Assembly: GCF_013342145.1 (NCBI RefSeq)
Contig: NZ_JABUQZ010000001.1
Span: forward strand, 2,046,001 to 2,110,000
Direction: 5' to 3'
Length of the DNA stretch: 64,000 nucleotides
DNA from: Haloterrigena gelatinilytica
Lineage (GTDB): Archaea > Halobacteriota > Halobacteria > Halobacteriales > Natrialbaceae
Shown here: piece by piece, positions 1-8,346 of the stretch
Layout of the letters: every line of letters starts with the position of its first letter
How positions within the stretch are numbered: position 1 is the first letter of the stretch
Position numbers and translations under genes: made by a program
Notes under the pieces: generated by a model
What the model was told of the DNA's origin: nothing
Seen by the model: the letters and a program-made list of their open reading frames with translations, nothing else
The model's database searches: none

Positions 1-129
1 TGGTTCGGCCACTCGACGCGCTGGGTCATGCTCTGGCTGCTGGTCCTGCTCGTCCTCGTGTTCGCCCGCAACGGGCTCTTCCGCTGGATCTGGCACGCCG
101 TCGGCGCGGTCGGAGGTGATCGCGAGTGA
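1..129 (+). CDS. Branched-chain amino-acid ABC transporter permease, C-terminal fragment (LivM-like)
   Basis: The open frame enters from the left window edge and ends with TGA at 127-129, giving 42 residues. They form one hydrophobic segment (WVMLWLLVLLVLVFA) followed by a short basic-to-acidic tail (RNGLFRWIW...GGDRE), as expected for the last membrane helix of a permease. The identity rests mainly on the two ATPase genes that follow (LivG-like and LivF-like), since LivM-LivG-LivF is the usual order for branched-chain amino-acid or urea/amide importers. The stop overlaps the GTG start of the next gene (GTGA), so the genes are translationally coupled. The substrate cannot be judged from this fragment. 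Confidence 0.6.
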   Translation, partial: WFGHSTRWVMLWLLVLLVLVFARNGLFRWIWHAVGAVGGDRE

Positions 130-787
130 CCCTCCTCGAGGTCGACGGCCTCACGAAGACGTTCGGCGGCCTGGTCGCCGTCGACGACTTCTCGCTGTCC
201 GTCGAGCGCGGCGAGATCGTCGGCCTGATCGGCCCGAACGGGTCGGGGAAGTCGACGGTGTTCAACTGCATCATGGGCCTCTACGACGTCACCGACGGGA
301 CGGTCCGGTTCGACGGCGCGGACATCACCGACGACGCGACCCACGAGGTGGTCAATCGGGGGCTCTCGCGGGTCTCCCAGGAGTCGAATCCGATCGACTC
401 GATGTCGGTCGCGGACAACATCGAGCTGTTCACGCTGCCCAACAGCGTCTTCTCGTTGTACGGCGGCGCGAGCGAGGCGGAGATCCGCGAGTACGCCGCG
501 CGCATCGATATCGAGGACGAACTCGACCAGATGCCCGGCGAACTGCCCCACGCCGACGTCCGCCAGGCTCTCGACCGAATCATAAACCGCCGAGCTGTCA
601 GATCGAGGGCTTCCGCGAGGCGGGGATGACGATGGTCGTCGTCGACCACAACATGGGCGGCCTGATGGATCTGGTCGACCGCGTCGTCGTGCTCAACAAC
701 GGCGACTTCCTCGCGGCGGGCTCCCCCGAAGCGATCGCCGAGAACGAACGCGTCCAGGAAGCGTACCTCGCCGGGGAGGGAATATAA
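126..787 (+). pseudogene. livG: Broken ABC transporter ATP-binding gene (LivG-like), internal deletion with frameshift
   Basis: The GTG start at 126 opens a good LivG-type ATPase with Walker A GPNGSGKS and a Q-loop-like SQESNPIDS. After about residue 147 (..GELPHADVRQ, near base 568) the reading frame becomes nonsense. A clear LivG C-terminus (QIEGFREAGMTMVVVDHNM ... AYLAGEGI) resumes in a different frame from about 598 to the TAA at 785-787. The two good parts total about 210 codons, whereas LivG proteins are about 250. The missing stretch is where the ABC signature, Walker B and D-loop should lie, so the product could not hydrolyse ATP. About 28 bases of unrelated sequence sit at the junction. 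The gene overlaps the next one by one base. Either a real deletion has inactivated the transporter or this is an assembly error. Confidence 0.8.
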
Positions 788-1506
788 TGACCGACACGAT
801 CCTCGAAATCGAAGACCTCAACGTATACTACGGCAAGTCGCACGCACTGAAGGGCGTCTCGCTGTCGATCGACGACGGGGAGATCTACGGCGTGATCGGC
901 CCCAACGGGGCCGGGAAGACGACCATGCTCAACGCCGTCGCCGGCTTCACCGAGTACGAGGGAACGATCCGGTACGACGGCGCGGACCTCGCTCGAGTGC
1001 CGCCCCAGCAGATCGTCAGGGACGGGCTCATCTACTGCACCGAGGACCGGGATCTGTTCCCGTACTTCTCGGTCCACGAGAACCTGCTGATGGGCGCCCA
1101 GTTCCGCGACGATCGCGACGGGGTTCGGGCCGACCTCGACGTGGTCTACGACCTGTTTCCGCGACTCGACGAGCGACGCGAACAGGAGGCCGAGACGATG
1201 AGCGGCGGCGAGCAACAGATGCTCGCCATCGGCCGCGCGCTCATGAGCGATCCCGACGTCCTGATGCTCGACGAGCCGACGCTCGGGCTCGCGCCGGTCA
1301 TCATCCAGGACATCGGCGACGCGCTCGAGCAACTGAACCGGGAGGAGGGGCTGACGATCTTCCTCGCCGAGCAGAACTCGACGTTCGCGCTGAAACACGC
1401 CGAGCGGCTCTCGCTGATCGAAACCGGCGAGATCGAACTCGCCGGAACGTCCGCGGAGTTCCACGACAACGAGTACGTCCGCGAGGCGTACGTCGGCGTT
1501 CACTGA
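787..1506 (+). CDS. livF: Branched-chain amino-acid ABC transporter ATP-binding protein (LivF-like)
   Basis: A 239-residue cytoplasmic ATPase that would energise import of branched-chain amino acids or a related amide. Everything needed is visible: Walker A GPNGAGKT (about residues 38-45), signature MSGGEQQM (138-145), Walker B VLMLDEP followed by TLGLAP, and the switch His in FLAEQNSTFALKHA. The length is normal for LivF. The start ATG overlaps the stop of the disrupted livG gene (TAATG), so it belongs to the same transcript. Unlike its neighbour it is intact, which makes the livG lesion stand out. The substrate is inferred from family resemblance only. Confidence 0.88.
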   Translation: MTDTILEIEDLNVYYGKSHALKGVSLSIDDGEIYGVIGPNGAGKTTMLNAVAGFTEYEGTIRYDGADLARVPPQQIVRDGLIYCTEDRDLFPYFSVHENLLMGAQFRDDRDGVRADLDVVYDLFPRLDERREQEAETMSGGEQQMLAIGRALMSDPDVLMLDEPTLGLAPVIIQDIGDALEQLNREEGLTIFLAEQNSTFALKHAERLSLIETGEIELAGTSAEFHDNEYVREAYVGVH

Positions 1507-1515
1507 CTTTCGTTC

Positions 1516-2307
1516 TCACAATTCGCGAAGCGTCTCGAGGTCGTCGCCGTCGTGGCCGCAGATCACGGTCGCGTCGCGGCGGCGTTCGATCTCCTGGACG
1601 GTCCGCAGGCTCTCGAGCCAGTGGCGTTTGCTCCAGAGCAGTTGGCCGCCCATCGGCCGCTCGTCGCGGTAGTTCGCTCGCGTGTAGGCCTGATCGCCCG
1701 CGAGGACGACGGTCCCGATGTCATCGAGTTCGAGGACGAGGCCGAGCAGCCCCGGCGTGTGGCCGGGGAGGCGAACGAACTCGAGGTCCGCGAAGTGTTG
1801 TTCGCGGTCGCGGTGGACGATCTCCCAGTTCAGGTCGCGGTCGAAGTCGCCGGCGACGTAGGCCTCGTCGCCCGCGTCGGTCTTGGCGCTGTAGTAGGCG
1901 TACTTCAGTTCGCGCTCGTGGACGTAGATCGGCACGTCGGTTCCCTCGAAGGCGTAGAGCCCGCCCGCGTGGTCGAGGTGGAGGTGCGTCTGGATCACCG
2001 CGTCGACGTCGTCGACGTCGTAGCCCGCGTCCGCGAGGTCGTCCTCGAGCGGTCGCAGGCCGCTGTGTTCGAAGGCGGCGTAGAGCTCCTCGGGCCAGTG
2101 GCCGTCGGCGGCGTCGGGGTGGGAGCCGGTGTCCCAGAGGATCGTCGCCTCGGGGTGGTCGATGATGACGTTGTAGACGGGGCCGTCGGCCATCACCGTC
2201 TCGGGGTTCGGATCGGCGGCCGTGCCCAGGGAAAAGCCCTCGACGATGTTGTTGCTGTCGGCGGTGATCGTCCCGCGGTCGATCGGGGTGATGGATGCGT
2301 CGACCAT
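1516..2307 (-). CDS. Metallo-beta-lactamase-fold hydrolase, N-acyl-homoserine-lactonase-like
   Basis: A 263-residue protein of the metallo-beta-lactamase superfamily. The zinc-binding motif HTHLHLDHAGGL lies near residue 110, a second metal His in RLPGHTPG near 180, and an Asp in VVLAGDQA near 200. The arrangement and length match the AttM/AiiA-type lactonase branch, which hydrolyses lactone rings in the cytoplasm. The archaeal substrate is unknown, and acyl-homoserine lactones should not be assumed. The gene converges on livF with only 9 bases between stops. Superfamily is secure, substrate is not. Confidence 0.8.
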   Translation of the reverse strand: MVDASITPIDRGTITADSNNIVEGFSLGTAADPNPETVMADGPVYNVIIDHPEATILWDTGSHPDAADGHWPEELYAAFEHSGLRPLEDDLADAGYDVDDVDAVIQTHLHLDHAGGLYAFEGTDVPIYVHERELKYAYYSAKTDAGDEAYVAGDFDRDLNWEIVHRDREQHFADLEFVRLPGHTPGLLGLVLELDDIGTVVLAGDQAYTRANYRDERPMGGQLLWSKRHWLESLRTVQEIERRRDATVICGHDGDDLETLREL

Positions 2308-2439
2308 ACGCTCCCCACGGACCGCGGCCGCTTATTCGTGGCTGCTCGCCGACCGGTCGGGTCCGAGCGGTCGCGGCGCTTTTAGTGGCGGTGGGGATGC
2401 CAGCCGTGCCGATACCTGTCGCGGCAGCGACTCGTTCGC

Positions 2440-2574
2440 ATGGTCAAACTATCGACGGGCGTCATCCTCCTCGGCATCGTGCTCCTGTTGATCCCCATCC
2501 CGCCCATCGCGACGATTTCGGGGATCGTCGTGATCCTCATCGGCCTCGCGATGCGGTTCGTCTTCGGCGTCTGA
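2440..2574 (+). CDS. Small haloarchaeal membrane protein, 44 residues
   Basis: An ATG at 2440 opens a 44-codon frame ending with TGA at 2572-2574. The product is almost entirely hydrophobic: after MVKLSTG come two membrane segments, VILLGIVLLLIPIPPIA and ISGIVVILIGLAMRFVFGV, separated by a proline-rich turn. Very small two-helix proteins of this style are common in haloarchaea; no function is known to me. It lies in the divergent region between the lactonase-like gene and the GMC oxidoreductase. The regular hydrophobic pattern and good start/stop support it as a real gene. Confidence 0.65.
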   Translation: MVKLSTGVILLGIVLLLIPIPPIATISGIVVILIGLAMRFVFGV

Positions 2575-2700
2575 CGCCGAGCGGCGGGCGCGAGTCGGCG
2601 AGTCGGAGAGTCGGGGAGTCGGACGCGAACGGTCGCGGCTCGAGCCGCGGCCTCGAGCGATCGCGACGAAAAAAGCGGCGCCGAACGCTGCGTCGTCCGG

Positions 2701-4473
2701 CTACGACTCGGGAGCCGCAAGCTGCTCCGGTTCGTCCAGATACTCTTGGATCCCCTCGGCGGCGCGGAACGCCAGCGCGCCGACGGTGCCGGTCGGGTTG
2801 TAGCCGCTGTTGTGCGCGAACGCCGACGCGCCGGGGATGAAGAGGTTGCTCGCCTCCCAGCACTGCAGGTAGTTGTTCACGACCGACTCCGCTGGATCGG
2901 ACCCCATGATGGCGCCGCCCGTGTTGTGGGTCGACTGGTAGGGCGTGATGTCGAAACTGCCCTCCAGACTGGTGTTCGCGTTGATCGTATCGGCGCCCAT
3001 CTCGTCCATGATCTCCTCGAGGTAGGGACCGATGTACTCGACCATGTTGCGGTCCTGCTCGCGCCAGTCGAAGGTCATCCGCAGAAGCGGTCGGCCGTAC
3101 TGATCGGTGTAGTTGGGATCGAGGTCGAGGTAGTTCTCTCGGAAGGGGAGCACTGCACCCTGCGCGGCGATCGAGACCGAACTGTGATAGTAGTCGATGC
3201 TCTGTTCCTTGAACTCCGATCCCCAGGAGGGCGTCCCCTCGGGGATCGGGTTGTTGGCGATCGGTCGGTCGCCGGTCTGATTCATGGCGATGTTCCCGCC
3301 GTGAAGGAAGTCCAGATCCGAGTGGTCGAAGTTGTCGCCGTTGAAGTCGTCGATCGACGCGCCCAGCGCGCCGGCGCCCATGTAGAGGTTCCACTCCTCG
3401 TCGTCGAAGAACCCGCGGGCGCTCGCCTGGAAGTTCTGGTAGCAGTAGTTCTTCCCGACGGTTCCCTCGCCGGTCTCGGGATCGTACGGCTCGCCGATTC
3501 CCGACAGCAACAGGAGCCGGACGTTGTTCAGCACGTAGGCGGTCAGCGCGACGACGTCGGCCGGCTGTTCGTACACCTGGTCGGTCTTGCGGTCGACGTA
3601 CCGGACGCCCTCGACCTGCTGTTCGTCCTCGTTGTACAGCAGTTCCACCACGTCGGCGTGGGTCCGCAGCTCGAAGTTGCCCGTCTCCTGTGCGGCGGGC
3701 AAGACGGTGGTGATCGGCGCGGCCTTCGCGCCCCACTCGCAGCCGAAGCGCTCGCAGTAGCCGCAGTACTGACACTGCCCCTGCTGGACGCCGTCCGGGT
3801 TCGTGTACTGTTCCGTGAGGTTGGCCGAAGGCGCCTGAAACGGTTCGTATCCGAGTTCCGCGGTCGTTTCCTTGAACCGCTCGAGGACCGGGGTCTCCAT
3901 CATCGGCGGGAGCGGGTACTCCCGCGAGCGCGGTCCCTCGTAGGGGTTGCCCAGGTCCTGAATCTCACCCTCGATGTTCCCCGCCTGGCCCGCGATGCCG
4001 GCGGTGTACTCGAACGCGTCGTAGTAGGGCTCGAGTTCCTCGTAACTGATCCCCCAGTCCTGGAGCTGCATGTTCTCGGGGATCTTCTCCTCGCCGTACT
4101 CGTCGATCGTGCGCGAACGAATCTCGAAGTCGTAGGGGAGGAAGCGCCAGGTCTGGCCGTTCCAGTGGACGCCCGCGCCGCCCTCGCCGGATCCGGGGAG
4201 GAACGCGCCGTAGCGGCGCATCGGCAGCGCGGGTTCGTCGACCGCGTTCCGGAAGGTGATCGTCTCCTTCGAGAGGTCCTGCATCAGCTTGTACCGGAGC
4301 GCGTACCCCAGCTCGTCGTGGACCGTGAAGAAGTTCTCCGTCTCCCGTTCTCCGCCTCGCTCGAGGCTCACCACCTGATAGTCGTTCTGCGCGAGCTCCT
4401 TGGCGACGATGCCGCCGGTCCAGCCCGCGCCGATGGTCACCACGTCGACGGGATCGAGCTGCTGGACCATCAC
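2701..4473 (-). CDS. GMC-family oxidoreductase, FAD-dependent large subunit (gluconate/sugar dehydrogenase type)
   Basis: A 590-residue flavoprotein. Residues 11-35 hold the dinucleotide-binding motif VVTIGAGWTGGIVAKEL. Near 105-120 is the FAD contact LPGSGEGGAGVHWNG. The C-terminal GMC half carries STHNTGGAIMG and SAFAHNSGYNPTGTVGAL, where the conserved His and Asn of the active site are expected. A four-cysteine stretch (CQYCGYCERFGCEWG, about 235-248) matches the Cys-rich loop of gluconate/2-keto-gluconate dehydrogenase large subunits. These enzymes oxidise a sugar or polyol and pass electrons to the membrane chain. It starts 4 bases inside the end of the subunit-3 gene (ATGA overlap), so the two form a coupled operon and a heterodimer. 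The substrate is not determinable here. Confidence 0.85.
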   Translation of the reverse strand: MMVQQLDPVDVVTIGAGWTGGIVAKELAQNDYQVVSLERGGERETENFFTVHDELGYALRYKLMQDLSKETITFRNAVDEPALPMRRYGAFLPGSGEGGAGVHWNGQTWRFLPYDFEIRSRTIDEYGEEKIPENMQLQDWGISYEELEPYYDAFEYTAGIAGQAGNIEGEIQDLGNPYEGPRSREYPLPPMMETPVLERFKETTAELGYEPFQAPSANLTEQYTNPDGVQQGQCQYCGYCERFGCEWGAKAAPITTVLPAAQETGNFELRTHADVVELLYNEDEQQVEGVRYVDRKTDQVYEQPADVVALTAYVLNNVRLLLLSGIGEPYDPETGEGTVGKNYCYQNFQASARGFFDDEEWNLYMGAGALGASIDDFNGDNFDHSDLDFLHGGNIAMNQTGDRPIANNPIPEGTPSWGSEFKEQSIDYYHSSVSIAAQGAVLPFRENYLDLDPNYTDQYGRPLLRMTFDWREQDRNMVEYIGPYLEEIMDEMGADTINANTSLEGSFDITPYQSTHNTGGAIMGSDPAESVVNNYLQCWEASNLFIPGASAFAHNSGYNPTGTVGALAFRAAEGIQEYLDEPEQLAAPES

Positions 4474-5564
4474 CGATCACCCCCGTCGTCCGCGTCGCCG
4501 TCACCGTCGTCGAGGCTCATCGGCGTGATCTCCCGGTCGACGTCCCCGCGAGCGGCCCGCTCGTCGACGACGTTCGGGTAGTCGGCTTCGGCCGCGTCGT
4601 GGACGTGGGCGTGGCCCTCCTCGCTCTGGTCGTTCGCCGGCTCCTGGTTCTCGTCGCCGATCCCGAGCGATTCGACGTCGTCGGCCAGCTTCCGGAAGTC
4701 CCCCTCCTCGAGTTCGATGTACTCGCCTTCCTGCAGCAGGCCTCGGTAGCTGCCGAGCGCGCCGGGCGTTCCGGGGAACCCCTTCAGCCGCCAGCCGATC
4801 ATCTCCCGGTTGCCGCCGTACATCGGATCGCTGAACATCCCCTCCAAGGTGTTCTGTCGAAGCAAGAGGAAGAATCCGCCGGCGTCGATGTCGGTGTCGT
4901 CGAACGTGTCGACCGCGTCCTCCTCGAGCGCGGCGACCACCGCGTCCTGCCGGTCGTCGTCCAGGTCCGTAAACGAATCCGCGTCGGACTCCGACCGGAC
5001 GTACTCCTCGACGGCGTGGATGCCCTGATCGTACGCCTCGTTCGGCGTCAGCGCGTACTGCCAGCCCTGGGTCTCCGAGGGGTTCGTCTCCGCCCACGGG
5101 ACTTCCGCCTCCGGATCGACGTCTTCCGGCTCCTCCGGGTCGTCTTCGAACGGATCGGTCGGGTTCTTCCCGGCGAACGGAGCCTGCATGTACCACCGCT
5201 CGCCGCGGCCCCACGCCGAGTTCATCTGCCGATCGATGAAGTAGACGACGCCCGCTTCGGGCGCCCCCGGCCCGTTGTCGTCGGAGGGATAGATCCGCGC
5301 CGTCAGGTCGTGGACGACCCGCGCCTGCTGGATCGTGAAGTACTCGAGTCCCTGTTCCTCGACCTCGACTTCCTGCACGCTCTCGAGGGGCGCCACGTCG
5401 AACTTCTCGGGGTCGAACGCCTCCGCCGTCCCGGCCATGCCGAAGACGGCTAACCCGCCGATTTGCATCGCTCGCCGCCGCGACACGTCTCGGGTGAAGT
5501 CCAGTTTCGCCCGCGCTTGGGTGTCAGACTCGCCCGCCGCCCGTTGGTTGTCATTATCTCCCAT
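4470..5564 (-). CDS. Gluconate 2-dehydrogenase subunit 3-like protein with Tat signal
   Basis: A 364-residue partner of the GMC oxidoreductase. An acidic leader is followed by a twin-arginine signal (SRRRAMQIGG, about residues 29-38) and a hydrophobic stretch (LAVFGMAGTAEAF), so folded export by the Tat pathway is likely and can carry the flavoprotein along. The middle (FTIQQARVVHDLTARIYPSD) is the typical opening of the gluconate 2-dehydrogenase subunit 3 family, and GFFLLLRQNTLEGMFSDPMYGGN is its C-terminal landmark. The tail is rich in Asp and Gly. It is first in the two-gene operon. There is no cytochrome gene next to it, so the electron acceptor is unclear. Confidence 0.84.
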   Translation of the reverse strand: MGDNDNQRAAGESDTQARAKLDFTRDVSRRRAMQIGGLAVFGMAGTAEAFDPEKFDVAPLESVQEVEVEEQGLEYFTIQQARVVHDLTARIYPSDDNGPGAPEAGVVYFIDRQMNSAWGRGERWYMQAPFAGKNPTDPFEDDPEEPEDVDPEAEVPWAETNPSETQGWQYALTPNEAYDQGIHAVEEYVRSESDADSFTDLDDDRQDAVVAALEEDAVDTFDDTDIDAGGFFLLLRQNTLEGMFSDPMYGGNREMIGWRLKGFPGTPGALGSYRGLLQEGEYIELEEGDFRKLADDVESLGIGDENQEPANDQSEEGHAHVHDAAEADYPNVVDERAARGDVDREITPMSLDDGDGDADDGGDR

Positions 5565-5712
5565 GCGAAGCCACGAACTCCGAAACGAAAGTTAACGCGT
5601 GTCCTTGCAGGAGACGGCCGCGGCGGTCGGCGACGCGATCGACGGCGATCGACCGCCGTCGCCGCAGTCGTTTGGCCCCACGGCTTAGTAACCGGTCGCC
5701 GAACGATCGGCC

Positions 5713-7074
5713 ATGACATCGACACCGCGCGTCCTCGTCGTCGGCGGGGGCCTCGCCGGTCTCGTCGCCGCCAGGCACCTCGCCGGCGGCGGCGTCGACG
5801 CGACGCTGCTCGAGCGTCGCGAGACCGTCGGCGGTCGCGTCCGGACGCTCGAGCGCGACGGCTACCGGTTCGATCGGGGCTTCCAGGTGCTGTTTCCGGC
5901 CTATCCCGCCGTCCGGCGGGAGCTCGATCTCGAGGCGCTGGACCTGCGCCGGTTCACGTCGGGGGCGACGATCGCGCACTCGGGACACAGAACGGTCCTC
6001 GCGGACCCGCGTAGCGCACCGGTGACGCTCCCCGCGACGCTTCGCAACCCCGATATCACGATGGGCGACCGACTTCGCGTCGCCCGGCTCTGGTGGGAGT
6101 TGCGTCGCACGGACCTCGAGACGCTCTTCGACGGAACCAACGAGTCCGACGAATCGATCGAGCGCTACCTCCGCGAGCGCGGCTTCTCGGACGGGTTCGT
6201 CGAGACCTTCGTCGCGCCCTTCTACGGGGGGATCACCCTCGACCGCTCGCTGTCGACCTCGCGTCGCGTCTTCGAGTACACGTTTCGGACGCTGGCGGCC
6301 GGCGGCGCCGCGGTCCCCGCGGCGGGGATGGAAGCGATCCCGACGCAACTCGCCGATCGCGTGCGCGAGGTCGGCGGGGGCGTCGAGACCGGCCGCGAGG
6401 TCGAGTCGGTCTCGAGCGAGGGCGACTCCGCGACCGTCCAGTTGGCCGACGGCGTGAACGGCGAGGTCGACGCCGTCGTCGTGGCGACCGATCCACCGGC
6501 CGCGCGCGACCTGACCGGTCTCGAGTCGATCCCGACCGGCGCGCGGGGCTGTGTCACCCAGTACTACGCGCTGCCGAGCGGCGTGGACCTCGAGACGGGG
6601 AGGCGACTCCTGCTCAACGCGGTCGACGACGACGGACCGAACCACGTCGTCCCCCACAGCGCGGTCGCGCCGGAGTACGCTCCCGACGGGGAAGCGCTGA
6701 TCAGCGCGACGTATCTCGAGGGCGAGGACCTCGGGGCCTCGGGAGACGGCGTGCGCCTCGAATCTTCGAGCGAACGCGACGACGGTCGCGACCCCGAGGA
6801 GCGCGACGCGGAACTGGCCGCGCGGACGCGGGACGCGCTCGAGTCGTGGTATCCGGACCAGCGGTTCGGCAACCTCGAGGCGCTGCACACCGAGCGGGTG
6901 CCGTTCGCGCAGTTCGACCAGCCGCCGGGGATTCACGACGGGCTGCCGGACCCGCGGGAGCCGTCGGGCTCGGTCTACCTGGCCGGCGACTACACCCGCT
7001 GGTCGTCGATCCAGGGCGCGATGCGAAGCGGACGGGAGGCTGCACGCGCGGTGCTCGAGGACCTCTCCGGATAA
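5713..7074 (+). CDS. FAD-dependent oxidoreductase of the amine oxidase/phytoene desaturase fold
   Basis: A 453-residue flavoprotein. It begins with a Rossmann motif VLVVGGGLAGLVAARHL and the ADP-binding ERRETVGGRVRTLERDG. It ends with the FAD-binding GSVYLAGDYTRWSSIQGAM, the usual C-terminal signature of protoporphyrinogen oxidase, phytoene desaturase and monoamine oxidase relatives. It could act on a carotenoid, porphyrin or amine; the sequence does not decide between them. No carotenoid gene is adjacent. The gene stands alone on the + strand, with about 150 bases to the divergent subunit-3 gene. Confidence 0.8.
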   Translation: MTSTPRVLVVGGGLAGLVAARHLAGGGVDATLLERRETVGGRVRTLERDGYRFDRGFQVLFPAYPAVRRELDLEALDLRRFTSGATIAHSGHRTVLADPRSAPVTLPATLRNPDITMGDRLRVARLWWELRRTDLETLFDGTNESDESIERYLRERGFSDGFVETFVAPFYGGITLDRSLSTSRRVFEYTFRTLAAGGAAVPAAGMEAIPTQLADRVREVGGGVETGREVESVSSEGDSATVQLADGVNGEVDAVVVATDPPAARDLTGLESIPTGARGCVTQYYALPSGVDLETGRRLLLNAVDDDGPNHVVPHSAVAPEYAPDGEALISATYLEGEDLGASGDGVRLESSSERDDGRDPEERDAELAARTRDALESWYPDQRFGNLEALHTERVPFAQFDQPPGIHDGLPDPREPSGSVYLAGDYTRWSSIQGAMRSGREAARAVLEDLSG

Positions 7075-7089
7075 CAGCCGTCACTCGGA

Positions 7090-7118
7090 TAATATATCTC
7101 TATCGAGAATTATTCTCG
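7090..7118 (+). promoter_or_regulatory. TATA-like box and palindromic operator upstream of the small EamA-like gene
   Basis: An AT-rich TATA-like run (TAATATAT, 7090-7097) is followed directly by a perfect dyad CGAGAAT-T-ATTCTCG (7104-7118; 7-base arms around one base). The dyad falls where transcription would start from this box, a typical place for a haloarchaeal repressor to bind. The next gene starts at 7159, leaving about a 35-base leader. The operator role is inference from symmetry and position; the binding protein is unknown. Confidence 0.5.
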
Positions 7119-7158
7119 AGAGCGGGACGCTTTTGTCGATGAAGGAGCGCCTTGGGCT

Positions 7159-7572
7159 ATGACCAACGTAGCGATTGTCCTCGCACTCGGCGCATTGCTC
7201 CTGTACGGCGGCTGGGCGGTATCGGCGGGCGTCGCGACGCGGTCGCTCTCGCCCGTCAACGCGGTGTTGCTGTCCTACGTGGCGAGTCTCGCCGTCGTCG
7301 GCGGCTACGTCCTCGCGACCCGCCGTCCCGTCGTCGGGACGCGGACGGACGTCGGGTTCGCGCTGCTGTCCGGCGTCCTGCTGGCCGTCGCGACGATCAG
7401 CTTCTACGCCGCGCTCACCCACGGCAACATGGCGATCGTGTCGGCGATCTCCGCGCTCTACTTCGTCGTTCCGGCGATCGTCGGCGTCCTCTACTTCGAC
7501 GCCCAACTGGCGACGACGAACGTCCTCGGACTGGGGCTCGCGGTCGTCGCGGTCGTTCTCGTCGCGGCCTGA
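7159..7572 (+). CDS. Small EamA/DMT-superfamily membrane transporter
   Basis: A 137-residue hydrophobic protein with four or five membrane helices, about half the length of a full ten-helix drug/metabolite transporter. The order is IVLALGALLLYGGWAV, VNAVLLSYVASLAVVGGYVLA, FALLSGVLLAVATISFYAAL, IVSAISALYFVVPAIVGVLYF and VLGLGLAVVAVVLVAA. The fourth segment carries the EamA pattern of a helix turn before a proline near the end. Half-size members probably work as dimers. The substrate is unknown. A strong dyad sits just upstream, so expression is likely controlled. Confidence 0.75.
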   Translation: MTNVAIVLALGALLLYGGWAVSAGVATRSLSPVNAVLLSYVASLAVVGGYVLATRRPVVGTRTDVGFALLSGVLLAVATISFYAALTHGNMAIVSAISALYFVVPAIVGVLYFDAQLATTNVLGLGLAVVAVVLVAA

Positions 7573-7630
7573 CGCGGTCGTCGCGGGCGCGAGTCGCACA
7601 ATTTCGTCTCCCGTCGGTCACCCCAGCCAG

Positions 7631-8338
7631 TTACAGCAGCCGGCGACACTCGCCCAGCGGCGGGAACCACAGCGGCTCGCCGCTCGAGTCGTCCCAGACG
7701 GCGGGGTGGAACCGGTCGGCGTCGGCGACCAGCGGCGACTGGAAGTCGCGGGCGCGCATCCCGTTGACGGTTGCACCGGCCGCCAGCGTCGTGAACGCGG
7801 GGCAGACGATGACGTCCGCACCCTCGTAGACGTCGGGGCCGTAGAGGAAGCAGGGCAGCTTTCGGCCGTCGACGGAGAGGGCGGGATGGTCGTGGCCGAT
7901 GATATACCGCGACGCCTCCGTCTCGGGGCGTTCGTGGCCGTGACAGACGACCGTCTCGCCGTCCGCGAGGCGGTACTCGGGGGCCCGTTCGCCGTCGAAG
8001 GCCGACTCGAGCATCGCGTCGTGGTTGCCGGGCGTGACGACGAGGTCGGCGCCGGCGTCGGCGACGCAGTCCTCGAGGGCCTCGAGGTCGCGCTCGACGC
8101 CTCGCGGGAGCCGCCCGAAGGAGTGGAGCAGATCGCCGGCGACGACGACCGTCGCGGGGTCGGTGCGCTCGAGGAGAGACGCGAGACGGTCGCGAACGTC
8201 GCCGCCGTCGTCGATCGGCGCGTCGACGCTCGAGTCGGCGGCGCGGCCGAGGTGGACGTCGGCGACGACGAGCGCGTCGGCTGCGGGGACGGAGAGGGCG
8301 CGTTCGACCGGCGAAACGGGGAGGTCGACGTCGGGCAC
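7631..8338 (-). CDS. Metallophosphoesterase (calcineurin-like)
   Basis: A 235-residue cytoplasmic enzyme with the full set of metallophosphoesterase motifs: DVHLGR (near 28), GDLLHSFGR (near 71), GNHDAM (near 104), then CHGHERPE and GHDHP towards the C-terminus. These Asp, His and Asn residues bind the two metals. The type resembles archaeal single-domain phosphoesterases often annotated from structural genomics; the substrate is unknown. The gene follows archaeosortase A with an 8-base gap on the same strand, so the two are probably co-transcribed. Confidence 0.85.
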   Translation of the reverse strand: MPDVDLPVSPVERALSVPAADALVVADVHLGRAADSSVDAPIDDGGDVRDRLASLLERTDPATVVVAGDLLHSFGRLPRGVERDLEALEDCVADAGADLVVTPGNHDAMLESAFDGERAPEYRLADGETVVCHGHERPETEASRYIIGHDHPALSVDGRKLPCFLYGPDVYEGADVIVCPAFTTLAAGATVNGMRARDFQSPLVADADRFHPAVWDDSSGEPLWFPPLGECRRLL

Positions 8339-8346
8339 TGGAGGCG

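Noticed and set aside
598-1503. A long minus-strand frame over the LivF gene
   Set aside because: It is the reverse-strand shadow of a clear ABC ATPase; its product is repeat-poor nonsense without domains.
2746-4581. A very long plus-strand frame opposite the GMC oxidoreductase
   Set aside because: High-GC genes give long open frames on the opposite strand. The minus-strand product has all FAD and GMC landmarks, the plus-strand one has none.
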